From: Pontibacter mangrovi
Lineage (GTDB): Bacteria > Bacteroidota > Bacteroidia > Cytophagales > Hymenobacteraceae
Assembly (NCBI RefSeq): GCF_006385705.1
Contig: NZ_VFRQ01000004.1
Location: 367,117-431,116, forward strand
Reading direction: 5' to 3'
DNA: 64,000 nt
Below are positions 43,134 to 54,787 of this stretch, one piece after another. Under the pieces are notes generated by a model. The model was not told the DNA's origin. It searched no databases and saw only the letters and a list, made by a program, of their open reading frames with translations. Each line of letters starts with the position of its first letter. The stretch's first letter is position 1. A program made the position numbers and the translations under genes.

Positions 43134-44513
43134 TTACTTTTTCGCCTGGCCATACTGCCGCAACTGGCGCAGCATAATGTCGGTGAGGTAGCTGCCGCTG
43201 TGGGGGCCAAAGAAGTTCATGCTGCGGGTTTCATACTCCTCCAGGTTGTAGTACTTGTCTGGGGTTACATAACCGATATAGCCGCCGTTAAAGCTGGTTA
43301 CAATGGCCTGCAGCCCCTGCGCCTGTGCGTTTTGCCGAAGCCGCGCCACAAACTCGCCGGAGTAGTCGGCCGGGGCGCCAACAAACACCACATTGCCCAA
43401 CTGCAAACTGGTAACATAGGCGGGATGCTGCCCAAAAACACTGTTAAACACAAAAGGCGCGAGCCGTAGGTCCGTTGCGATGCGCCAGCTCGGCTCGGGC
43501 AGGGCCAGCCGGGTGCGGTCGTAGCCTAAGGTATACACATAGTCGCACGTTATCTGCTGCAGCTGCTGCCAGAGTAGCGCTGCCAGTTCCTCCCCGACTT
43601 CCTGCGTACTTTGGTAGGTGTCGCCGTGGGTATACACCACGCTTTGGCTACCCACCGCACCTGCCGAAAAAGCGGCAAAGTCCACGTGCCGCTCCAGCTC
43701 ATCCACCAGCTCGCCAGGATAGTCGCGGGAAAGCTCCGGCGTTTTGGAGGGAAGTATGGTGGCGTGTGCCGAGAGCGCAGAAAGTATGGCAGTTTCTCCA
43801 TTCTGGCCTTCAAACTTTAAAAAGCGGAGGGTGGCGTCACGCGTTTTGTTGCGGTCCGGGTAAAACGGGTTTTCGGGGTCGTCGAGCAGGCGGTTCTTTA
43901 CCAGCCCTTCCGCTTTTACGCTGCCATACCCTATTTTAGCGGGCTGCAGGTTTTGGCGGGCCAGCTGCATACTTTGCACGATCTGCCGCGTCAGTTGCGC
44001 CACCAGCTCCTCCTCATACTCCCCCGACATCAGGCTGACACCCAACTTTTTTCCCCATCCCCCAAAGCTGGTGTGGCTGTGGGTGGCGGTGAGGTATACT
44101 TGCTCCGGCTTCAGGCCCAGTTTTGGGTACACTTGCTCCAGCCTGCGCATCACCTGCATGGGCACGATCAGCATATCCAAGGCCACGTAGTAGGCCTCCG
44201 TTTTGCCGTTGCTGAAGGCAAAGGTGCGGGCCCAGGCCGAGTCGTGCACCGACTCGTAATCCATGCCCAGGCGCTTGCCGTAACCCGCCAGCGGCGTGCC
44301 TGCCGGGGGCGTGATGTTGACTTTGGCCCAACCTACTCGCACGGTATCGCCCTGAGTTACGTAGGCCGGGCGCTGTTGCAGGTTGCGGAGCGTAGTGGCG
44401 TAGTAGTCTGTTTTGGTAAAGGGCGTGCGATCCAGTGGGCGCAGCAGTACTGCGGCCAATCCGAGCAGGAGCAGCACTGTTACCAGCAGAACGTTTATCG
44501 ATTTTTTGCGCAT
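43134..44513 (-). CDS. Neutral/alkaline ceramidase-like protein
   Basis: 459 residues. An N-terminal helix (8-26) anchors or exports it. The ceramidase_alk N-terminal domain follows with VNITPPAGTPLAGYGKR, ALDMLIVP and the zinc motif TATHSHTSFGGWG. Family enzymes hydrolyse the amide of sphingolipids or related lipids, and Bacteroidota make sphingolipids. The C-terminal accessory domain of true ceramidases seems absent, so activity on another lipid is possible. Confidence 0.82.
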   Translation of the reverse strand: MRKKSINVLLVTVLLLLGLAAVLLRPLDRTPFTKTDYYATTLRNLQQRPAYVTQGDTVRVGWAKVNITPPAGTPLAGYGKRLGMDYESVHDSAWARTFAFSNGKTEAYYVALDMLIVPMQVMRRLEQVYPKLGLKPEQVYLTATHSHTSFGGWGKKLGVSLMSGEYEEELVAQLTRQIVQSMQLARQNLQPAKIGYGSVKAEGLVKNRLLDDPENPFYPDRNKTRDATLRFLKFEGQNGETAILSALSAHATILPSKTPELSRDYPGELVDELERHVDFAAFSAGAVGSQSVVYTHGDTYQSTQEVGEELAALLWQQLQQITCDYVYTLGYDRTRLALPEPSWRIATDLRLAPFVFNSVFGQHPAYVTSLQLGNVVFVGAPADYSGEFVARLRQNAQAQGLQAIVTSFNGGYIGYVTPDKYYNLEEYETRSMNFFGPHSGSYLTDIMLRQLRQYGQAKK

Positions 44514-44585
44514 GGGTTGTATTGGGCAGGAGCTGGGTTGTTTTTATGCAGACCCTTGCTGCAGCCTTTCTTCAAAAATCCTGCC

Positions 44586-45911
44586 TTAGTTCTGCATGGC
44601 TTTTACAGCGTTGCGCAAGGTACTGTTATCGGTGCCGGGGCGGCTAAAAAGCTCCCGCATGTCGTCGGCGGCCGGGTACTCAAACACCTCCAGGTCGAAA
44701 TAGCGCACCGCCGCCAGCAGGTGGTCAAAGATATCGGCCATGATGCTTTCGTACTTGTCCCAGCGCACATCGTTTGTAAACACATACAGCTCTATCGGCA
44801 TGCCGGTGGTGGTCGGCTCCAGTTGGCGCACCATCATGGTCATGTGCTTGTGCGTAAACTCGTGCTGGGCAATGTAGGCATCGATGTATCTTCTGAAAAC
44901 ACCCACGTTCGTCAGGCTGCGCCCATTTATCAGGATGCTTTTATCTATTCCTTTGGCCTGGTTGTGCTCGGTAATCTGCTGCTGGCGCTCCTGCAGGTAG
45001 TCCTGTATCAGCTGTATTTTGCTCAGGCGCTCCACATCGTCGGCAGACAAGTACTTTATACTTGATATCTTGATGAGGATAGACCGCTTGATGCGCCGCC
45101 CGCCCGCGTCCTGCATGCCCCGCCAGTTCTTAAACGAGTCGGAGATGAGGTAATAGGTAGGGATGGTGGTGATGGTTTTGTCAAAGTTCTGCACCTTCAC
45201 CGTCGTCAGGTTTATCTCGATCACGTCGCCGTCGGCGCCATACTTTTCCATCGTGATCCAGTCGCCGATGCGCACCATGTCGTTCGTAGAAACCTGAATG
45301 CTGGCCACAAAGCCAAGTATGGTATCCTTAAAGACCAACAAAAGTATGGCTGAGGCCGCACCCATGGCCGTGATAAAGGCCCATACTTCCTTGCCAGTGA
45401 GCAGCGAAAAGATAAGCAGGCCGCCCATAAAGTATAAAAAGATATTCACCACCTGCAGAAAGCTATCCACAGGTTTGTCGCGGAAGAGGGCAGTGGTTTT
45501 CAGGAAATCCTTTACCGTGCGCAGCAGCGCCCGGATTATCCAGATTGAGAGCAGCACCGTGTACACATCCGTGAGCGTGCGCAGGGGCTTTACCCACCCC
45601 GGGAAATCAGCAAAAACGATGGGCAGCGCCTGCACCACAAGTATAAGCGGCACCACTTTGGCCAGGTGCTTGAACACATTGTTGCGGATGAGGAGGTCGT
45701 CGAACTGGGTGGAGGTTCTGGTGGAGAACTTATGCGCAGCGCCCACCATCAGCTTTCTGCTGAAAGAGGCCGTGGCATACACCAGCACCAGCACCAGGCA
45801 AAAAAGCAGCAGCATGTTCAGGTAAATGGCTGTGCCGGCAGGCATGCCCAGGTTTACCAGGTGGTTATAGGTCCAGTGGCTGATGGCGGCGAAATTGTTT
45901 GCAGTTTCCAT
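44586..45911 (-). CDS. MscS-type mechanosensitive channel, YbdG-like
   Basis: 441 residues. Five N-terminal helices, a pore-lining helix (ITAMGAASAILLLVFKDTILGFVAS), then the cytoplasmic MscS domain (DWITMEKYGADGDVIEINLTTVKVQNFDKT). Length and layout match YbdG. Relieves osmotic downshock. Confidence 0.9.
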   Translation of the reverse strand: METANNFAAISHWTYNHLVNLGMPAGTAIYLNMLLLFCLVLVLVYATASFSRKLMVGAAHKFSTRTSTQFDDLLIRNNVFKHLAKVVPLILVVQALPIVFADFPGWVKPLRTLTDVYTVLLSIWIIRALLRTVKDFLKTTALFRDKPVDSFLQVVNIFLYFMGGLLIFSLLTGKEVWAFITAMGAASAILLLVFKDTILGFVASIQVSTNDMVRIGDWITMEKYGADGDVIEINLTTVKVQNFDKTITTIPTYYLISDSFKNWRGMQDAGGRRIKRSILIKISSIKYLSADDVERLSKIQLIQDYLQERQQQITEHNQAKGIDKSILINGRSLTNVGVFRRYIDAYIAQHEFTHKHMTMMVRQLEPTTTGMPIELYVFTNDVRWDKYESIMADIFDHLLAAVRYFDLEVFEYPAADDMRELFSRPGTDNSTLRNAVKAMQN

Positions 45912-46000
45912 GGGGTACTAAAAAGGTTGTAAAACGGATTGCGCTGCAAAGGTACAAAAAATATAAGGGGCACGGGGGCAGGCATTTCGGCAGATAAAAT

Positions 46001-46030
46001 TTTCAGGTTAGGCAATAAGGCTTAAATTTG
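46001..46030 (+). promoter_or_regulatory. Candidate promoter of the Tex gene
   Basis: TAAATTTG at 46023-46030 with TTT at 46001-46003, 19 bp upstream. A leader of about 140 nt would result. Confidence 0.4.
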
Positions 46031-46174
46031 GCGTTTCTAAAGTCCCGCGTTATACTTTAAAGCCCGGGCAAAGGCAATGGCGGCAGGAGGGGGAAGAGCA
46101 ATGCCTTTCGCATCTTTTGTACTTTTCTGCCCTCTCTTGCCGCAGCAAAACCAGAAATTGGCTTAAAGCATTAT

Positions 46175-48433
<2,259 letters not shown>

Positions 48434-48463
48434 GCCTCCTAAGTATAAAGGATGAACCAGAAG

Positions 48464-48492
48464 CCCCTGTTAAAGTATAACAGGGGCCTTTT
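48464..48492 (+). terminator. Terminator of the Tex gene
   Basis: CCCCTGTTA/TAACAGGGG stem, loop AAGTA, T run. Confidence 0.85.
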
Positions 48493-48566
48493 TTATGGCC
48501 GGTAGGCGGGCAAAAACGGGATGTGCTTTGCGCGTCAAAAATTGTACGCAATAAATATATTTATAC

Positions 48567-48596
48567 TTGCATATTTGGAACTTACCATTATTTTTG
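48567..48596 (+). promoter_or_regulatory. Promoter of the first twin beta-barrel gene
   Basis: TTG at 48567-48569, 19 bp, TATTTTTG at 48589-48596. Confidence 0.7.
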
Positions 48597-48630
48597 CTCC
48601 ACATTTTTAACCTTTTAAAACTTAAAGTCT

Positions 48631-49269
48631 ATGAAGACACTCTTACTAACATTAGTTGCAGCCGCAGGCATTGCTTTCGCTGCAGAAGCACAGACTGTGT
48701 CTGTAGGTCCTCGTATCGGGGCTACGTTTGCTAAAATCAACTTTTCCGGAGAAGACGGAGACAGCGACTTTAATGAAGCAATAAAAGCTAACGCAGGACT
48801 TCAGTTTGGTGCTGTCGCGAACTTCGCTGTAAATGACATGTTCTCGGTTCAGCCAGAGCTACTGTATGTGCAGAAAGGCTACAAGATAAGTGAAGAAGGC
48901 ATGACGCTGAAGTTAAAGGCCAATTACCTGGAAGTGCCTGTGCTGGCAAAAGCCTCCTTCGGTTCGGACTCCTACAAGGTGTTTTTTACGGCCGGTCCAT
49001 CTGTAGGGTACTGGATGAGCGGCAAGAGCAGCTTTGAGTATGACGGAGATGAAGTGTCGGAGGATTATGAGTTTGAAGACGGAGACAACAGGACCGAACT
49101 GGGCGCTAACATCGGGGCAGGTATAGCCTATCCGGTGAGTAGCGGTACGGTAAACCTGGATGTAAGGTATGGCTTTGGCCTGTCTAGCCTCTACAGTGAC
49201 GATCAGGGTGATGCTAAGGCAAAAAACCGCGTTTTCGGTGTTTCAGTGGCCTACCTGTTCAGCCTGTAA
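48631..49269 (+). CDS. Outer-membrane beta-barrel, twin 1
   Basis: 212 residues. The signal peptide ends AFAAEAQ. OMP_b-brl_2 barrel: SVGPRIGATFAKI, NDMFSVQPELLYVQKG, NYLEVPVLAKASFG, AGPSVGYWMSGK, C-terminal VSVAYLFSL. An acidic loop (about 145-165) is likely external. Paralogue of the next gene and of 16416-17024. Function unknown. Confidence 0.87.
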   Translation: MKTLLLTLVAAAGIAFAAEAQTVSVGPRIGATFAKINFSGEDGDSDFNEAIKANAGLQFGAVANFAVNDMFSVQPELLYVQKGYKISEEGMTLKLKANYLEVPVLAKASFGSDSYKVFFTAGPSVGYWMSGKSSFEYDGDEVSEDYEFEDGDNRTELGANIGAGIAYPVSSGTVNLDVRYGFGLSSLYSDDQGDAKAKNRVFGVSVAYLFSL

Positions 49270-49293
49270 GCTTACATAAATGAGCATAACAGA

Positions 49294-49326
49294 AGCGGCT
49301 CCTGCACCAGCGGGAGCCGCTTTTTC
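49294..49326 (+). terminator. Terminator of twin 1
   Basis: AGCGGCTCC/GGAGCCGCT stem, 10-base loop, T run. Identical in stem and loop to 50084-50119. Confidence 0.85.
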
Positions 49327-49349
49327 TTGAAATATTTTCCCTTTTTCAG

Positions 49350-50078
49350 ATGAAAAACAAACTTATACTTACTGTAGGGGCAGCACTGGGCATGGTTGCC
49401 ACCGTTAAAGCGCAAAACGTTTCTGTGGGCCCGCGAGTGGGTATTACCATGGCCACTATACATGCTTCAGGCGATACCCCGGAAGGATACGAGTCGAAAA
49501 GCAGTTACCGGGCAGGCCTGCAGTTTGGGGCTGTGGCTAACGTTGCCATTAACGAGCGCCTGTCTGTGCAGCCGGAATTTTTATACCTACAAAAAGGCAC
49601 TAAAAACAAGTCAAAGCAGCTGACGAGTGATTTTACCTTTGAAGGCGATACGCAGCAAAAAAATACCTACCTGGAGCTGCCAATTCTGGCAAAAGTATAC
49701 TTTGGCAACGGCAAGGTGCTCATGTTTGCCACTGCCGGCCCCACCTTTGGCTATTGGATAAAAAGCCGGATAAAAGCAAAACTGGTATTAACCGAACATT
49801 GGGCGGGAGGAGAAGACGAAGTACATCAAAACGAGTTTGATATGGACGTGGACTTTAGCGGCCAGCAGCAGGAGTTAGTGACTTTTCCGGAGTACAATAG
49901 GGTAGAAGCCGGAGGCACGGTTGGCGTGGGGCTCGCAAGCCAGCTCGGTGCAGGGACGATGAACCTGGATCTTCGGTACGGAGCCGGACTTTCAGGTATA
50001 ACCAAGTTGGAGGATGAGGATGGTAAAGCGACAAACAGGCTCTGGGGCCTTTCAGTAGCTTACCTGTTCAGCCTGTAA
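49350..50078 (+). CDS. Outer-membrane beta-barrel, twin 2
   Basis: 242 residues with the same architecture as twin 1: signal to VKAQ, SVGPRVGITMATI, LSVQPEFLYLQKG, TYLELPILAKVYFG, AGPTFGYWIKS, C-terminal LSVAYLFSL. It is longer because of an extended acidic loop near 150-185. The repeat of both gene and terminator shows tandem duplication followed by divergence. Confidence 0.87.
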   Translation: MKNKLILTVGAALGMVATVKAQNVSVGPRVGITMATIHASGDTPEGYESKSSYRAGLQFGAVANVAINERLSVQPEFLYLQKGTKNKSKQLTSDFTFEGDTQQKNTYLELPILAKVYFGNGKVLMFATAGPTFGYWIKSRIKAKLVLTEHWAGGEDEVHQNEFDMDVDFSGQQQELVTFPEYNRVEAGGTVGVGLASQLGAGTMNLDLRYGAGLSGITKLEDEDGKATNRLWGLSVAYLFSL

Positions 50079-50083
50079 AAGAA

Positions 50084-50119
50084 AGCGGCTCCTGCACCAG
50101 CGGGAGCCGCTTTCTTTTT
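50084..50119 (+). terminator. Terminator of twin 2
   Basis: Same 28-base stem-loop as at 49294, followed by TTTCTTTTT. Confidence 0.85.
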
Positions 50120-50136
50120 GCCCGCTTTACGGGCAG

Positions 50137-50568
50137 CTACTTCGCAAAGGTGCCCTGTCCATCCCGGAACCATTCGTACGCATTTTCAACCCGCTCAAAA
50201 AACTGCATTTCGAAAGGAACCGATTCTCTGGCTTTGTCCATCATGCCTTCCAGAATAATGTGGCTCAGTAAATCCTCCGGTTCTATAATGGCCATCTTCG
50301 TGATACAGGATTGCGCGGCCAGCTGCGGCACGGTTACCTCGTTGGCCCATATTTGGTCATTCGGGGTAATGATGCCGCCGGCCCTGTTGTTGATCAGCCA
50401 GAAAGTATAGCGCTTGTTAATTGCTTCGTCGGTGGCGAGCTGCATGCCCTGGCGGTAGGTGTGCGAAGGCACCACGCCGTTTGCCTGCACCACCAGCACC
50501 TGGTTGGCCGGATCCGTATAAATCAGAAGCTCAGGCTCGTTAAAAATTATGGTTCTGGGTTTAGCCAT
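50137..50568 (-). CDS. Hypothetical STAS/SpoIIAA-like protein
   Basis: 143 residues from MAKPRTIIFNE. Alternating strands and helices with TYRQGMQLATDEAINKRYTFWLINNRAGG resemble the SpoIIAA/STAS-like proteins frequent in Hymenobacteraceae. No catalytic motif. Cytoplasmic. Confidence 0.6.
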   Translation of the reverse strand: MAKPRTIIFNEPELLIYTDPANQVLVVQANGVVPSHTYRQGMQLATDEAINKRYTFWLINNRAGGIITPNDQIWANEVTVPQLAAQSCITKMAIIEPEDLLSHIILEGMMDKARESVPFEMQFFERVENAYEWFRDGQGTFAK

Positions 50569-50893
50569 GTACAGCAACGTGATCTCTAAGTATACAATTT
50601 TAAGGCTTACCAAGCAACCATACTTTGTGCACGGGCAAACACCTGCGCCACATGCACAGAGACTAAAGCCGTCAGCCCCGTCCTACTTGGCAGTAGCGTG
50701 CATCCATCCTAAATACACTTTGTTATTGCAGTGCAGCACAAAATTACCAGCACAGGCTTCAGTTTAGTCTTTAAAGTGAGGCGTATGAAAGTATCTTGTG
50801 GAATTGGATATTTTGGCAAAGTACTTGCTTTTATACTAGCAGCCGCTGCCAAAACGTTTTTCAGGAAAAGCAGCGTTAACCATACCATACACG
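50569..50893. other. Intergenic region before the M48 peptidase gene
   Basis: About 325 bp. A 40-codon frame at 50785-50907 (MKVSCGIGYFGKVLAFILAA...) overlaps the next start and could be a leader peptide; support is weak. No repeat or RNA seen. Confidence 0.4.
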
Positions 50894-51793
50894 ATGCCAT
50901 ACTTTAAACCATACTTCAAAAAACTATCCATAGCCCTTGCACTGGCGCTGGCCCCCATGTTGGGGCAAGTAGCCGCCGCTGCGTCGGCTCCCGCTGCTGC
51001 GGAGGTGCGGGCCAGTAGGGGAGCCCGCGATATAGTGCAGGAAATTATTAATGTGGTGGGGCTGAAACCTCGGTTTGAGCTGCGCGCCGCTGATATAGAC
51101 AATGCCGCCGCCGTAGTATACAATGGCAAGCGCTATATTTTGTACAACGAGCGCTTCCTGGCTGCCATCAACAATGCCGTGCATACCGACTGGGCCGGTG
51201 TAAGTATACTTGCCCACGAGATTGGCCATCACCTGAACGGCCATACGTTAAGCCGCAGCGGCAGTAACCCGGCCGATGAGCTGGAAGCGGATGAGTTTTC
51301 CGGCTTTGTGCTGCGTAAGATGGGGGCTAGCATGGCCGAGGCGCAGGCGGCTATCAACCTGCTGTCCGAGGAGGAAACATCGCGCTCGCACCCGGGCCGC
51401 AGTTACCGGCTGGCTGCCATCAGCAAAGGCTGGCGCAGCGCCAACGACCAGCTCTTAGCCAGCGCCTCCGGCCCGCAGCCAGACCAACGCGCCATAGAGC
51501 CGGTGCGCCGCGTGGCACAGCAGCCGCAACAGCAACAAGTAGCGCTCGATAGCAGGATGGTGCTCTCCAGGGTAGTGTTCAGCAACGCTCCCGAAGAGCA
51601 GTTTTACCTGACGTCGCGCCTGCACCTGGTGCACCTCACCAAAGATGGCCCTGTCATTATCGGCAAGCTGGCTAAAACCGGCGACCCTAACTTCCCTTAC
51701 TATTTCGAGAGCAAATACCTGAAAACTGTTTTCGTGACGGGTGAGGGAGTGCTTGTGAACCGGGAAGGGCAGCGCGTGGGGCGCCTCACTTAA
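50894..51793 (+). CDS. Exported M48-like zinc metalloprotease
   Basis: 299 residues with a signal peptide (residues 1-30). HExxH at H108-E109-I-G-H112 and a downstream Glu in ELEADEFSG (about 129-136) complete the zinc site of gluzincins. The C-terminal 90 residues form a beta-rich extension (KDGPVIIGKLAKTGDPNFPYYF) of unknown role. Likely periplasmic quality control. Confidence 0.85.
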   Translation: MPYFKPYFKKLSIALALALAPMLGQVAAAASAPAAAEVRASRGARDIVQEIINVVGLKPRFELRAADIDNAAAVVYNGKRYILYNERFLAAINNAVHTDWAGVSILAHEIGHHLNGHTLSRSGSNPADELEADEFSGFVLRKMGASMAEAQAAINLLSEEETSRSHPGRSYRLAAISKGWRSANDQLLASASGPQPDQRAIEPVRRVAQQPQQQQVALDSRMVLSRVVFSNAPEEQFYLTSRLHLVHLTKDGPVIIGKLAKTGDPNFPYYFESKYLKTVFVTGEGVLVNREGQRVGRLT

Positions 51794-51815
51794 AATACCA
51801 ACCATACTACCAGCT

Positions 51816-51855
51816 AAAGGCCATACCGTAAAAGGCGGTATGGCCTTTATTTTTT
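51816..51855 (+). terminator. Terminator of the M48 gene
   Basis: AAAGGCCATACCG/CGGTATGGCCTTT stem, T run. Confidence 0.85.
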
Positions 51856-51901
51856 CAGAAATTGGTATATTGCAGTGATTCCTACTCCTAAATCTAAAAC
51901 T

Positions 51902-52612
51902 ATGAAACTCCTGAAACTGCCTCTGCCCGTGCTGGTCTTTCTGCTCTTGTTTTCCTCCTGCGACGGGGGCTATTGCCTGGAGGGCGAGGGCGACGTAGAA
52001 AGCCGGACGCTACAACTAGCACCTCTTAGCGGGGTGGAGGTAAGTGGCAGCACCAAAGTATATATTAAGCAGGGCAGCACGCAGCGGGTGGAAGTGCGGG
52101 GCCAGGCCAACGTGCTGGACGAGCTGGAGACGAAGGTAAGAAACGGCGTGTGGGATATTGGCTTTGAGCGCTGCCTGCGCCGGCACGAAACCGTGGAAGT
52201 ATACCTGACGCTACCAGAAATCACGGAAGCCAACATAAACGGATCCGGGGCTATTACGCTGGAGGATGTGTTCAGAAGCCGCAGGTTTAAGTCGAGCGTG
52301 TCCGGCTCCGGAAAGGTGCTGCTGCGCCTGGCTACCGAAAACCTGCAGGTCCGCATCAGCGGGTCTGGCACAATTCGTGCAGCAGGTGTGGCCGATGCCC
52401 AGGAGGTGTCGGTTTCCGGTTCTGGCAAGTATAACGCCCTGGACCTGAACTGCCGGGAGGCGGAGGTGAGTATATCCGGATCAGGCAGCGCCGAAGTAGA
52501 CCCGGAAGAGCTGCTGGAGGCAGAGATAAGCGGGAGCGGCAAAGTATACTATACCGGCAACCCAGAGGTTGTCTCCGAGGTGTCGGGCTCCGGAAAAGTT
52601 GTGAAGATGTAA
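51902..52612 (+). CDS. Head-GIN (DUF2807) lipoprotein
   Basis: 236 residues from MKLLKLPLP; lipobox LLFSSC. DUF2807 beta-helix with repeated SGSG motifs (GVEVSGSTKVYI, INGSGAITLE, SVSGSGKVLL, EVSVSGSGKYNAL). Common in Bacteroidota envelopes, function unknown. The LEA-like gene lies 9 bp downstream. Confidence 0.88.
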   Translation: MKLLKLPLPVLVFLLLFSSCDGGYCLEGEGDVESRTLQLAPLSGVEVSGSTKVYIKQGSTQRVEVRGQANVLDELETKVRNGVWDIGFERCLRRHETVEVYLTLPEITEANINGSGAITLEDVFRSRRFKSSVSGSGKVLLRLATENLQVRISGSGTIRAAGVADAQEVSVSGSGKYNALDLNCREAEVSISGSGSAEVDPEELLEAEISGSGKVYYTGNPEVVSEVSGSGKVVKM

Positions 52613-52621
52613 GTATAAGGT

Positions 52622-53206
52622 ATGATAGGAAAGATAAGAAACTATGCGCTGGTACTGATGCTGTTGGTGTTCAGCTTTGCGTGTAAGACCAAAAACGACG
52701 TGGAGGCCTTTAAAGAGGCGAGCTACGACCTTAAAAGTATAGAGCAGATAGAGCTGAACGGCATCGACCTGATGAAGAAGAAACGCCCCCAGGACTTCTC
52801 GTTCAGCGATGCGGCCACACTCTACACGGCCTTCTCGCAGGATGCGCTGCAGGCAGTCTCCACGATTGGCTTGCAGGTAGATTTGCCCGAGGGCAGCGAA
52901 GACCGCACCATGACCGTGACGCAGCTAAAGTGGCAGCTGCTGGTGGATGACGAGCATACCCTGAACGGCCTGGTAAGCGAGCCGGTGGAGCTGCGCGACG
53001 GGCTGAACAACATTACCATCCGCTCGCCGCTCTCCTTTGCAACGGAGGCGGGCAGCCAGCCGGACCTGAACAAGCTCCTGCGCCTGGCCACGCTCCTGAA
53101 CAGGGACAGCGCCAACCGGCCAAAAGTAACGCTGCAGATAAAGCCCACCATCCAAACCAGCGTGGGACCCTTTGAACTGCCCACCTACATCAATATAAAA
53201 GACTGA
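52622..53206 (+). CDS. LEA14-like lipoprotein
   Basis: 194 residues, lipobox FSFAC (Cys 21). A single Ig-like LEA type 2 domain, with YDLKSIEQIELNGIDL and a C-terminal VTLQIKPTIQTSVGPFELP. LEA14-like proteins are linked to desiccation or envelope stress. Operon with the DUF2807 gene. Confidence 0.7.
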   Translation: MIGKIRNYALVLMLLVFSFACKTKNDVEAFKEASYDLKSIEQIELNGIDLMKKKRPQDFSFSDAATLYTAFSQDALQAVSTIGLQVDLPEGSEDRTMTVTQLKWQLLVDDEHTLNGLVSEPVELRDGLNNITIRSPLSFATEAGSQPDLNKLLRLATLLNRDSANRPKVTLQIKPTIQTSVGPFELPTYINIKD

Positions 53207-53209
53207 AAG

Positions 53210-53237
53210 AAAGCCAGGTATAGTGCCTGGCTTTTTT
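53210..53237 (+). terminator. Terminator after the LEA-like gene
   Basis: AAGCCAGG/CCTGGCTT stem, 7-base loop, T run. Confidence 0.8.
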
Positions 53238-53358
53238 GTTTGGAACCATTTACCCGCCCAAGTGCATTTTAATTGTAACTTTTAAGATGCTGTACCCGTA
53301 GTGGCACGCTATTTGAAAGTTTCAAGCTGAAAATATATCACTTTTAACATTTCTGAAG

Positions 53359-53568
53359 ATGAACCTGGAGCACGAAGTTTTAAAAGATAAGAACTTGGTA
53401 GAACTGGCGGCAACCGTTAAAGCGCACATGCAGCAGGGCTGGAAGCCAAAGGGCAAAATAGTAGAGTACAAGGGCGGCTTTGCCATGGAAATGGAACGCC
53501 CCATGGAAATCCGTTGGAGACGCACCGTAGGCTTGCGTAGCTGGGTTGCCTGGCCAAAGTTCGACTAA
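53359..53568 (+). CDS. Small hypothetical protein
   Basis: 69 residues, one helix then a two-strand motif (GWKPKGKIVEYKGGFAMEM), in the size and style of DUF1737-like proteins. It ends 64 bp before the M28 peptidase gene. Function unknown. Confidence 0.55.
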   Translation: MNLEHEVLKDKNLVELAATVKAHMQQGWKPKGKIVEYKGGFAMEMERPMEIRWRRTVGLRSWVAWPKFD

Positions 53569-53632
53569 CGCGCCGCCTGTTTTTAACTTGCCAGTCTCAC
53601 GCGCAAACCCTATCTTCGGCTTTTCTACTCCC

Positions 53633-54553
53633 ATGAAAAAGGCCTTTCTCCTTGCTACCGTACTTGCCGCCCCGCTGTGGGGCATGGCGCAAAAAAGCAA
53701 CCTCGATGCCGCCCAGCTTCTGCGCGACGTGCAGGTGCTGTCCGCCGACTCGATGCAGGGCCGCCTGAGCGGGTCTGAAGGAAATGCGCTGGCGCAGGAT
53801 TATATTCTGGGGCGCTTTAAGGAGCTTGGCCTGAAGCCGTACAACGGCGATTTTAAACAGCATTTCCGTATTGATGCGAAGCGGGTGCAGGTAGACAAGG
53901 CCACGAACCTGGTGGGCTATATTCCGGGTAAGTCCGGTAAGGCTATTGTGGTGACGGCGCACTACGACCATGTGGGCCAGCGCAACGGCGATATTTACAA
54001 CGGTGCCGACGATAACGCCTCCGGTATAGGTGCTTTGTTGGCGGCTATTGCCCATTTTGCCAAGCATCCCCCCAAACATACGATCGTGTTTGCCGCTTTA
54101 GACGGCGAGGAACTGGGCCTGCAGGGTGCCCGCGCTTTTGTAGAGAACCCGCCGCTGCCGCTGCAGGATATCCTGCTAAACGTGAACATGGACATGCTGG
54201 GAATAAACGACAAGGGTGAGTTGTATGCCAGCGGCACCTACCATTACCCTGCCCTGAAGCCATACTTGCAGCAGGTAAAGCCCCGGCCAAACGCCAAACT
54301 GGTGCTGGGCCACGACCAGCCCGAGCAGGGCCACGACGACTGGACGGGCCAGTCGGACCACTTCCGCTTTCATGAGCGCGGCATCCCGTATGTATACTTT
54401 GGCGTGGAAGACCACCCCTACTACCACAAGCCTACCGATGATTACGAGCAAGTAAACAAAGCTTTTTATCCTGATGCCGCTGCGCTTGTAATCGATTTTC
54501 TGGAGAGGATTGACGGGAAACTGGAGCGCTTGCCGCAGAAAACCCAGCCTTAA
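53633..54553 (+). CDS. M28-family zinc aminopeptidase
   Basis: 306 residues from MKKAFLLATV with signal peptide to GMAQ. Dinuclear zinc ligands in order: VTAHYDHVG (His), GADDNASG (Asp), DGEELGL (Glu pair), NMDMLG (Asp) and a terminal His in HPYYHKPTDD. Exported aminopeptidase. Confidence 0.9.
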   Translation: MKKAFLLATVLAAPLWGMAQKSNLDAAQLLRDVQVLSADSMQGRLSGSEGNALAQDYILGRFKELGLKPYNGDFKQHFRIDAKRVQVDKATNLVGYIPGKSGKAIVVTAHYDHVGQRNGDIYNGADDNASGIGALLAAIAHFAKHPPKHTIVFAALDGEELGLQGARAFVENPPLPLQDILLNVNMDMLGINDKGELYASGTYHYPALKPYLQQVKPRPNAKLVLGHDQPEQGHDDWTGQSDHFRFHERGIPYVYFGVEDHPYYHKPTDDYEQVNKAFYPDAAALVIDFLERIDGKLERLPQKTQP

Positions 54554-54787
54554 CTACTCCATTTTCAGCAGTATAATTCTTGCACTGGCACCGATCAGAA
54601 TATTTGGGTATAATTATTCTTTTATTTCCCTATATTTATTCTGAAATGCTCATCTTTCTTGCGGATACGCCGTAAAGAGGAAAAGCTGAACTTTGCCATT
54701 GCACTACTTTTAAGGACAATTCTCTTTCCGACCAAGTATAAAAGGCACAAGGTCAGCTGCAGCGATTCCCTAAAGCTGTCTGACAAC

